Shown: positions 54,897-64,000 of the stretch, one piece after another
How the letters are laid out: every line of letters starts with the position of its first letter
Numbering within the stretch: position 1 is the first letter of the stretch
Assembly (NCBI GenBank): GCA_963969395.1
Contig: OZ017795.1
Coordinates: 21,123,063 to 21,187,062, forward strand
Reading direction: 5' to 3'
From: Pseudoscleropodium purum
Lineage: Eukaryota; Streptophyta; Bryopsida; Hypnales; Brachytheciaceae
DNA: 64,000 bases
The notes under the pieces: model-generated
What the model was told of the DNA's origin: nothing
The model's database searches: none
The model's input: only the letters and a program-made list of their open reading frames with translations
Position numbers and translations under genes: made by a program

Positions 54897-56656
54897 TCAA
54901 AATATGATGAGGAGTGAGAAGGCTAAATAGATCAAGGCGCACGGGTAGGCAATCAGAGAACGGAAATCGTCCGCTTGTGGCGAAAGAAAAGTGATGAGAT
55001 TCGTCGATGCCCTTGTACACCATAACACGGTCACTGCTGCAATGAGGTATCGCAACATGCTCCTGCAACAAGGCACACTTGGTCATTTGCTAAGAGGTAC
55101 CAACTTGAGAGGCAGGTGTTCTAACATGAACAAATCATTCAAAATGATGCATTGTTGAGACCGTTCTAGAACGTCTTACATCTCTTATTGATTAGTCACC
55201 CCAAGCACAAGAGATCTAAGATTTGTTCAGAATAATGTTCCAGAACAAAGAACATGTCTACAGTTTGTCCATTTTACCACATTACCTTAAACGAGAGAGA
55301 CAACGAATCACAAGCCTAGGGTAGATAGAGAGGGTACATAAAACTCTGGCACTACAGTAGATAAAAATCTCCAAACCTACTCGTTCTCTTTTTAGAAAAT
55401 TCTTTGAAGTGACACAAATAATATCCAGAACCTTATCTCGACTCCAACGCAATGATTGAGAGGGTGACTTGTTGCTGGTTTGATAACTTCTTATCGATAA
55501 AATTTCCTATCTCACATCAATCTACCGTCTTTATTTTATCAATGAATGCATGCCTTGGTCAACTCATTTTAAGGAGCTGCTAACCAGAACTAGACACTGG
55601 AGATCGAGTAGGGTTGTGTCGTACCTGTTGGGTAGAAAAATAGACACAATCGAGAAGATTACAATCGGCACCAGAGAGTAACCAAGGATGCTAACACATC
55701 GATACAAGTCGAGATTGCCATTCCGCCCTGCCAGAAGATTGAACACCAGATACAAAAATACTGATGCAACGGAGGTCCACCCTAAAATGACACCGAAGTG
55801 CACCTTCCCTGAAAGAAGCTGTGCAAGTCCAAAGAGTATGCAAAACAAGAAAGGGCCGGAGAGGTCTGGATCCTCATGTAAGCTCGGGTCCAACCTCAAT
55901 GGATTGAGTATATTCAGCATTTTGTGCGTTATTTGTCCAACATTGATACCAAGTTCTGCGCATCCCACAAGGAGATAAGGCTCTGTAAGATTAGACGTCA
56001 ATAGCAGGGTTACGATGTTCCAGATGTAAAGAAAGAAGTCATCATGTAGATCCTCAGCAAACATTCTTGAGCGAGCTCCTTTGAGAACAGTGCCAACTAA
56101 GAGTTATCTAGAGCAAAGTCATGCCGAATCAGAGCAAATCAAGCAAAATTAAAGCTACAACATACTCACACTCACATTGGCTCATGGCTTGAGGAGCTCA
56201 TACTTCTTCAATTTGAGTTTGACTTTCGCAAGAAAGGGAGTCAGGGATTCGTTTTCATGCCATTTCAGAGGGTGCTCAACAAGGTTCCTCTAGAATATTA
56301 TAAACCCTAAATTCGTAATCAGAAAAATAGAGGAGAGGAAGCTTTTTCATACCTTCCAAAAGGGGAGGTTCATCTTCAAAAGAGACATATCCACTGCCGC
56401 TGCTACCGCCATATGCATTACTGGGAGCCAGTGGTGCACTAGATCCTGACCCAGAGGCTAAATCAAAATTCATGAATTGAAGTCCAGGGGCAGGTCCATT
56501 ACGTGCAGGATCAGGCCCATTACGTGCAGGATCAGGCCCCGGGCGGCCTTGCTGCTGCTGCTGCTGCTGTTGCAACTGCGGTGTCGGTCTTCTCAAATAG
56601 GGCTGTGTTCTAGGACCTTCGGTACCATCAAATGATAATGCCACATCGTTCGGCAT
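54897..56656 (-). CDS. YIP1-family membrane trafficking protein (YIPF5-like), 266 aa
   Basis: Golgi/ER multi-spanning protein that binds Rab GTPases and YIF1 in vesicle traffic. Three minus-strand exons: 56656-56353, 55955-55625 and 55062-54897, GT-AG and in phase. Exon 1 is cytosolic, Pro/Gln/Gly rich, with eight Gln in a row (29-36) and a doubled PARNGPDP unit. It ends FEDEPPLLE, joining LGINVGQI in exon 2. The YIP1 signatures follow: DLSGP (132-136), GKVHFGVILGW, LAGRNGNLDLYRC and GYSLVP (193-198). Five membrane segments are visible, the last two in exon 3 (YLIAAVTVLWCTR and the terminal LIAYPCALIYLAFSLLIIF). Ending right after the last helix is normal for the family. Start: the ATG at 56656 is the first of the frame. 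The 1 kb further upstream may hold a leader intron. Confidence 0.94.
56513..56575 (-). repeat. Coding CAG-type run and 24-bp tandem repeat in the YIP1 gene
   Basis: On the plus strand, CTGCTGCTG units at about 56550-56570 encode the Gln run. Next to it a 24-bp unit containing CATTACGTGCAGGATCAGGC is present twice. Both lie in the disordered N-terminus and are likely to vary in length between individuals. Confidence 0.85.
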
Positions 56657-57800
56657 TTCTTCCTCACAGCCTCAAAATTCCGAGCAGACAAACTGCCAAT
56701 TCCCCCGATGAAACATATAATCAATCACACCATACAGAGCAATTACGCTTCATAGGACCCAGATGTTCTCTTTAACATTTTCCGGGGACCTTCTCGTGCT
56801 CAATTTTACTCATTCTTTGACCCAACACATACGATGCTCTTCGTTGATTGTGATGATATAAAATCTAACCCTGTCTGAAATAAAAAAATTCACAACATGA
56901 TCAATCAAACTGGTCATGTAAAATCATGAAATCTCAGTCCCTAAACTACAGAAAGACCCCGTCAGCTGATATTGCCTGCTCCGGAAAGACAGCTTTCCTA
57001 AGGAACCAAATTTCCTCATTCTGTCTCATGATCTACACAAGAAAATGTTCAGGCAAACTCAATATACTGAAAAATATTTCACGCAGCTCACCATGTCTTC
57101 TCATTAAACACACCTCACGGAGATTTTACAAACTGTACTTTCCAGGTTTCGAAACAATTACAACGTTCTCTCCTTTAATATTATAAGAATTCACTCACTT
57201 GATTCAATTTCGTACCTCCAACTGATGAGTACAGTTTGGCCTTCACAGCTCCCTCTCGTTGCCAGTCAACCTAAAACCAACACGAAATTGAAACTCTAAA
57301 ATCTTAACAAAAAAAATTTGACTCCAAAAACCCAGAAAAAAAACAGTCACCCACTTCGCGATTTACAATTCTCTGCTGCAATCATTCTCCTACGCAACCT
57401 CAACAACAGAAATTCAGAACTCAAATCGCTCAAAGCCTCCCACAAGCTCCGGTAAACCCTAGAAACGCACCTGAAACTCAAAATTAGCTCTTTCAGAACC
57501 CTTGGAAAACATTTGAGCTTCGTGTCCCATAAAGAAATCTCGAACCCAAAGCTTTCTTCGTGGAATTTTGATACCTTGCAGACGGCGGAGAAGAATGACA
57601 ATCTGGCCACTTGCAAAGTGTAGAATCCGAGATGGGAACAAAGGGGAACGTTTGGGAACGTGTCTGAGAACGAATTCCAGTTGGATCCTCCGATGGTTGA
57701 GGTTGTCCTGGGCTTCGAGAACGGACATGGGAACGCTGTGGATGGTGATGTCATTTAAGGTAAACGGACTCTTTTCTGACACCTGTCAACCAATGATGCG
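56657..57800 (-). promoter_or_regulatory. Upstream region of the YIP1 gene
   Basis: Mixed-composition sequence ahead of the YIP1 start. Overlapping open frames on both strands at 57347-57861 match nothing I recognise. I read this as promoter and 5' leader, perhaps with a leader intron, because the frame texture changes near 57,450. No TATA box could be placed with confidence. Confidence 0.35.
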
Positions 57801-58494
57801 GTGTCACTTGGCAGTTGTCGGCCGACTGACTGAGCTCAGTCCTCGTCTGTGGATGACATAACGTATATTTAGTGGATGATATTCGTTGCATACTTTCACA
57901 TCATTAAAGTAACTACCCCACACCGGGGTCAGATTTGTTAAAAAATAACTCAAAATGTATTAAATACTACTGTGTCTTGTGCCGTTGCCACCATCAAAAT
58001 AAAAGTAAGAGTAATTCTCTAATTTTCTTAAAGCAAAAAATAACTCAAAAATTCATGACTTTCACACTATAGGTTTATGTATTATGAAACAAAGCTTGTG
58101 CATTCTTCCTTGTTGAGTGTTTTGCAATGGCACCAAGAATGTGACCGAGGGGCTCATAATTTAAGAAATCTCACAATAACAAATGAACAAACAAAACAAA
58201 CAAACAGCCTAACTTAAGGTATGAATGGCATCTAATGAATTTTTTTGAAATTATACCTTGGCATAATGGAATAGTGTAGAAAATATTAATGAAAATAATC
58301 TTAATCCTCAAAAAAGAAGTCACAAAGCCAAAGTCATAAATACTAGTTAAGTTGTGAGCCATATCAATAAAGTTCTAAGTATTGATAAAGTTCTAAATAC
58401 TACTAAAGGCCATGTAATATTTGGAATCAACAATGCTAGTATGTAAGCATGAAAATGGGAGCATGTGAGCTTTGAGCATATATATAAGTAGATA

Positions 58495-58670
58495 TACAAC
58501 AACCATTAAAGGTGCTTATAATATTAACATCTATAATATAGGTACCTATATTATAGTTACACTATAATCATAGAAGGCTTCCATAATATAGGCACCTATA
58601 ACATATTCAATGTTCATACTCATGTTTTAATATTCAATGTTCTCACCCAAAAATATCATACTATTTTAAG
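58495..58670 (+). repeat. Dispersed repeat F2, copy 2
   Basis: Same-strand relative of 34435-34670. Landmarks are ACAACCATTAAAGGTG, CTTATAATATTAACATCTA, ATAATATAGGTACCTAT, CATAGAAGGCTT and TTTTAAGATT. Confidence 0.5.
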
Positions 58671-59723
58671 ATTTTTTATTTTATTGCTTGTCTTTGGAGT
58701 CTTGATGCTAGCTTCAAGCTTTCTCTTGAGCACCATTTCCTGCGGAGTCACGTTGTTGCCATTCTATGCGTCACGTCTTGCCATGTTAATAATATGGTGC
58801 ACCTCAAGCAACAACCCCTCAATCCCTCAAGGTCATTGGCCTCCATTTCAATGTCCCTAGAATTTGATTTAGTGCTTTAGAAATTGCTCTAGAATTGCTA
58901 TTTTCTATGCAATGATTGAGGATTAAAAACATAATTTTTAAGAATTTTAACTATACATTATTGTTTTAAAGTACTCTTAATTTGCAGAAAAAATTCAAAC
59001 AATTTGACTATGAAGTTCATAGATTACATGTCATTGAACTATGGGCCTTATATATGTATGAAGCAATCTCTTTTGGAGGGGCACAATGGGGCCAAATTAC
59101 ACCATTTCAAAATAAATGTCTACTTTTTGCCAACAAAAAGTTATCTTCATTTACTAGAAATTTTCTAGTTCTATTAAAAATGTGGATGAAGTTGCCAAAT
59201 TTGGATGAAAAAGTGTATGAATATGATTGAAAAGTGTTTTGGGGTTCAAAAGATGGATGAATGTCAAAATACAATGCTTCACCAAGTTTTATGTCATTGC
59301 CATTTTGGCACTTTCTCATGAATTAATAAAAAAATTGGTATATTTGAGTCTGCTTCAAAACCACATCTACATTTGATCACTACATTCAAGAGACCATTGA
59401 ATTGTTGCGCTTCAACTTTGGACACTATTATGTACATTTTGATTTCATTGAGCTTGGATTTTAGCTTCATTTGTAGTATGTGATCTTTGACTTTCATGAA
59501 AGAACTAGGGATTATTGTTTCATTGGATATTGAAAGTTTTGAGATTTGAAATGCAAGATGGGCAAATTTTGCAATATATGTGGACAAATTGCGGAATGCT
59601 AAGTTAGTAAAATGGTGAATTGGTGACACAAATTCAGTTTATGATACTTAGTGCTACCTTTACTTAAATTAGTGTAGTCTTTCTTCAAATAAATATATAT
59701 TTGTATATTTGTGTATTCATATT

Positions 59724-60275
59724 GCAATGTTTAGATCACACATTCTAAATTGAGTTCAAAGGGTCATAGTGTTCGATAGTTCTTTTGTCAGCTTAGACTT
59801 AGACTACGCAATCTAAATTAATTTTGAAATGTTACAATGTTTGATTGTACTCTAGTCAGTTTTGCTTGTGCATTCTAAATTGATTTCAAAGGGTCACATG
59901 TTTTGATTGTGCTCTAGTTGGCTTAGATTGTCCGGTCTAAATGGATTTTGAAGGATCTTAATGTTTGATTGTGCTCTAGTTGGTGAAGACCGTACAGTCT
60001 AATCAAATTAATTTTAAAGGATCACAATGTTTCATTGTGCTTTGGTTGATTTCAACTATGTGGTTTGAATTGATTTTGAAATGTCATAGTGTTTGATTGT
60101 ACTTTGGTCAAGTTAGATTGCATAGTTGGAATTGATTTTAAAGTGTCACAATGTTGGATTGTACTTTGGTCAATTTAGACCATACAGTCTAAATCAATTT
60201 TAATAAGAAAGAATTTCCAAGTTTTTGCGCTTAAGATTTGCTTAGACCTCATGGTTTAAATTGATTTCAAAAAGG
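59724..60275 (+). repeat. 62-bp tandem repeat (minisatellite), about 8-9 units
   Basis: Each unit runs roughly TCTAAATTGATTTTGAAA, then GGTCACAATGTTTGATTGT, then a CTCTAGTTGG / CTTTGGTCAA segment and TTAGAC..CAG. Unit starts (the TCTAAAT position) fall at about 59744, 59812, 59874, 59936, 59998, 60064, 60126 and 60188, with a degenerate one at 60257. The steps are mostly exactly 62. Units diverge from one another, so the array is old. There are no open frames across units. Confidence 0.85.
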
Positions 60276-63200
60276 AATACTTATCAAAGTGGTCATGCTC
60301 CATTGAATTCAAACCATGGAGCTTAGGGCATTTCTTTAGGCCATTTTGATTATTGTCAATGTGTCGTACATGAATCAAAATACACTCTCTAATTCTACTT
60401 TGAGTTGGAACAATTTGTTCCTATTATCAATTATGTGGCAAAGTTCAAGTTTCATCCATTCATTAGGATTGCCAACATGAAGCAATTATGAATCAAAAGG
60501 AAATTTGACCGTTGTCGTATTGAGAGGAGTTTGCTTTAGGAAATCACAGGGATTCTGGCTGCTGCTAGAAATGACTTGAGGGTAGGGTTTCTAGCTTGAT
60601 CTTGTCTCAAACCTTGAATCTTCAAGAGGATGTCTTCTCGTACATTTGCACCTCGAATCTTCAACACGTTGTCTCCTCGAACCTCGAATCTTCAACTTTC
60701 TTGAATCAACTCCATGTTGGCCTATCCTGTTATGGCTCTAGGGGTTCAAGGGTCAAGGAGGGGATAAGAAACCACAGGATACGGGACGGGTAGAACGGAC
60801 GGCAGACCACGAGTTGCTTCGTCCGTGAATATGGCTCCTAAACTTTCAAATTCACGGTCTACTGGTGATCAATCCAGTCTCACCGTGAGAATGACATAAG
60901 ATTCAACCATGTGGGCCATCAACCCCACTTCGTTGCCTACGACACAAAATGGAGTAAGGCCATATACGCAATGTCAGGCCAAATCCGCAAACATGGTTTA
61001 CAATGCAAAAAATTGACAAAGCCACATGTCCACCACACAAATTGACAACAAGCCTCCAAATCTGGCTTGGAATAACAGAGCCACAAGCCACAATATAGGC
61101 TAGGTCCTTGCGGGGTAAGTCTTCACTTGACTCTTCAATTCTTCACTTCAATCTTCTAACCTTCCAATCGTCTCTTTCACCCTTTTCTAAATCAGCAATA
61201 CTAAAATGGGCACCTAAAACGTTCTAAACCTCCACTTTAGGTAAGAGATAGCTTTTTTGAAAGCTAATACAATAAGCTTTGATGCATCAAAATTTCACTT
61301 GAAACAAAGCTACTACCTACGAGTTATGTATTTTCAAAGATCTCCTACATGCAATTCTAGTGGTAGTACACTACTTTGCCTTTCTCTTCATAACTTGAGA
61401 TAAAAACATGGTAATGAGAAGTTTGATAGCTTGATAGAAAGCTAGCAACAAGATCTATATTCTATTTGATTTTTACTTTGTTCTAACAATTTTTGTGACT
61501 CTAGGAGAGGCATAAAGTTTTTGCTCCTTCTTTTGGGTAGCAACAGACTACTCCTCACTCAAAAGCCTATTAAATTCACATACAATATTGAAATCAAGTG
61601 AAAATACCGCCAAAAGAAGCGCAACACCACCATGTATAACTCCACCAAATTTTGTATTCAAATTCGTCTTTAGCAACACACAGCAATCGAACAAAGTTTT
61701 GGTTTTTTTCACTCTAGCACACCACACTCACACCAACGTCGACCCCCGAGAGAAGAGAGAATCTCCCCCCCTTCTCCTTCCACATGGGCCACATCAGCCC
61801 ATGTGAGCATCTATTCTCCTATAGGCTCCCTAAAACTCTACTTTTTCTAAATTCCAAATGCTTCTTTGGGTCCACTAATCCCAAAGTCAACAAAAGAAAG
61901 GTAAGTAATCAACTACTTTCATCTAATGTGAATAAAACTTAATTGGTGGTAGCCAAAACCCTAAAACAAAGGCTAAAATACATTACTTTAACACCACAAA
62001 ATCTAATTTCAAAATCATTTGCTTTACACACTTAAGAACTCCAAAACACACAAAAGTAAAGCATCAATGTAGTTAGATCTCCATTCCGCGGTCAATAGAT
62101 TGAGTGGTCCTTGAAGCCAAAGGCGTTGGCCTACTTCACTGGAAATACAGGTGACTGTTTATTCTTCACCGTTGTTTTCAAAACACCCTTCAAACACCAT
62201 TTGATAGTTCTCGGAAAGCATAGGTTCAGATTCTAAAACGATCACCAAAGACTTTTTATCCAATTGCAAAACTGGCAATAAATTTTTTTGGTTATCTAGA
62301 TCTGTTCGTGGTTGAACACGACGTTCAGAAGGTCCAACATCATGTCGCATACGCAGTCTTGATGAAGATGGTTGATTTGGATCAACCGGTAATTGCGATA
62401 ATGACAATTGTCAATCGTCAAGGTCTTGTAAATCCATAACTACGAATACAAAAATCCAAACTATAACCAATTCAAAGTAGAACATGAAAAACAATACTAC
62501 TCAGTTCCTTTATTTCTATACCTAATAGCTTATTTAAGAAGCTTATTTGTGTTTTAAATACTCCAATCACACTATACTAGCTATCTTTATAATAAAATCA
62601 AAATGCTAATAATCAAACGTATCTTTTTTTCTTTTTGTATCAAAAGGTAACCTATGTGATAAAAAAAATAGACTTAGGAATACTGTTCTATCAATCAATA
62701 TACCAAACAACCAATCAATAGTGGTATAAAACCACCTTGGGATCAACAACGGCCGCCAAGTTGCGGACTTGGTTGGTTGGAGAAGTCCCTAATTAGCTGC
62801 CAGTTGGTTCCGGATTCGAATCTTGTCGGATTCGTTGATTCGATCTGAGCAATTGCAACTTGACACCGCTAGTGAAAGCAGGAAATAACTAGCCAATCAG
62901 CCAGCCACCTTGTCCCCCTGAGCTAAGTGACAAGATCCAATACAACCCAAGACCGTGGATTTCTCTACAACCCCCACTTTTTCTATTTCAACCCTTTTCT
63001 TGAACTAGGGCTCAAGGTTAATCTTTTGATGTTTTTAAATAATATAGTTATTTACAACACGACACCGTATAGTTTGATTTTTTTGCAGTTTACGTAATTT
63101 GCTTGCCACTCTATCTAGTGTCATTTTTTTATAGGATTTTGATTTCTTGCCTTCTTGTCTAATTCCAACCGCACGGTCTAAATTCTTTCCAACAGGTTTG

Positions 63201-64000
63201 AGTTCCCAATTCTTCAACATTCAATTCAAGTGCCAATAACATTTGTTTTACAAATTTAGAGATTTATTTACTAAAAGACTTTACTTTAGAGTTCCTTGTC
63301 TATTTCATCTCATTGGTGATTTGTACATGTCTTCTTCAAGTGAATCCAATGGCAATGAGGTATTGTATTCAATAATATGCATTCTATTTACTTCTTATTT
63401 AGACATTAGAATTTAGCATTTGATTTTGTAGTCATTGTTAAGGTGTCATTTTTGGAATGTTGGATGTACAAGGATTCTAAGAATGTGAAGAAGAGGCTGT
63501 TGACTTGAAAGAATACGTTGCATCAGATGTTGACACTAGTTCCATTCCTAACTATGAATGCATTGACTATGATGGATAGTTTAGTAAGGCATTATTTACA
63601 AGGCACACTAATGATGGTTTTTCAAAGTGATCAATTACAAACACTACAAATCCAAATGCTTGTATTGATGGTTACAACAAAAAATAGCACTCTAAGCTTG
63701 AATTCTAGCCTAAGAATGGAAATAGCACACCCTACAAGTTGAGTAATGGGCATGGTTGCCAATTGGTGCTTCAACCTTAGAAGCCTATTTAATAATCAGC
63801 TACATGAGCATACAAGGTATTCAATGAAATTAAGCAAAAAAAATGAATTTTCAAAGTAGTTGCCAAAAAAATTAGAGAATTTTTACATCCTCAAATACCT
63901 TCAAATCCCCATAGTTTGGGTGATCAAAGTTGAAAGGAGAAAATGTTTATACAAGTGGGATAGTGGTAGGTAAAACACATGTGGGATATGTAAATTAGGA

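Larger units (their letters stand above)
57801..64000. other. Terminal AT-rich spacer
   Basis: No gene is recognisable. It holds repeat F2 copy 2 (58495-58670) and the 62-bp tandem array (59724-60275). A less AT-rich patch at about 60,600-61,150 has no coherent frame. A minus-strand frame at 62159-62407 and a stop-broken plus-strand stretch at about 63,490-63,780 may be transposon debris, but I cannot name either. The 62,740-62,950 patch is GC-richer and partly palindromic (GATTCGAATC). Confidence 0.5.

Noticed and set aside
59724..60275. CRISPR-like regular repeats
   Set aside because: The units are contiguous 62-bp tandem copies without unique spacers, in a plant nuclear genome. It is a minisatellite.
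62795..62850. tRNA-like B-box text around GGTTCCGGATTCGAATC
   Set aside because: No matching A-box or cloverleaf stems could be found at the proper distance. The text is a local palindrome.

Overview
This is nuclear DNA from a land plant. Six protein genes with ordinary spliceosomal introns sit in very AT-rich, transposon-littered sequence. All six belong to plant or general eukaryotic families: a QUASIMODO-type methyltransferase, LPP-delta phosphatase, a plant F-box/kelch-type protein, allene oxide cyclase, a PhyH dioxygenase and a YIP1 protein. The low gene density, AT-rich spacers and a divergent allene oxide cyclase make a bryophyte, probably a moss, my best guess. That is inference; nothing here fixes the species.

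Layout. 1-2511 (+): last seven exons of a methyltransferase whose start lies outside the window. 2512-11220: AT-rich spacer with a small mariner-like element (3532-4384), a foldback element (7195-7357) and one copy of a long dispersed repeat. 11221-20360: gene island with an LPP-delta-like sphingoid phosphate phosphatase (+, 8 exons) tail to tail with an F-box protein (-, 3 exons); their stop codons are about 400 bp apart. 20361-41100: a 20.7 kb gene desert holding a 2.3 kb mariner-like element with a decayed transposase, a small MITE-like element and several dispersed repeats. 41101-43520: an allene oxide cyclase-like gene (+, 4 exons). 43521-49900: spacer with a LINE-like coding remnant and repeats. 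49900-57800: second gene island with a phytanoyl-CoA dioxygenase-domain gene (+, 9 exons) and a YIP1-family gene (-, 3 exons), separated by a 0.6 kb interleaved inverted repeat. 57801-64000: spacer with a 62-bp tandem repeat array.

The genes do not form a pathway or cluster; their neighbourhood looks incidental. I rebuilt exon structures by hand from reading frame, intron phase and family conservation. For all six genes every junction keeps phase. One intron, in the dioxygenase gene, needs a GC donor instead of GT.

The most interesting unexplained signal is a family of four dispersed blocks. Each carries a 27-bp core of the form TGAYGTGGC, nine bases, GCCAYGTCA, next to an A/T-rich linker of about 100-125 bp. 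Next come the interleaved A-B-A'-B' inverted repeat at 53966-54541 and the 62-bp tandem array at 59724-60275.
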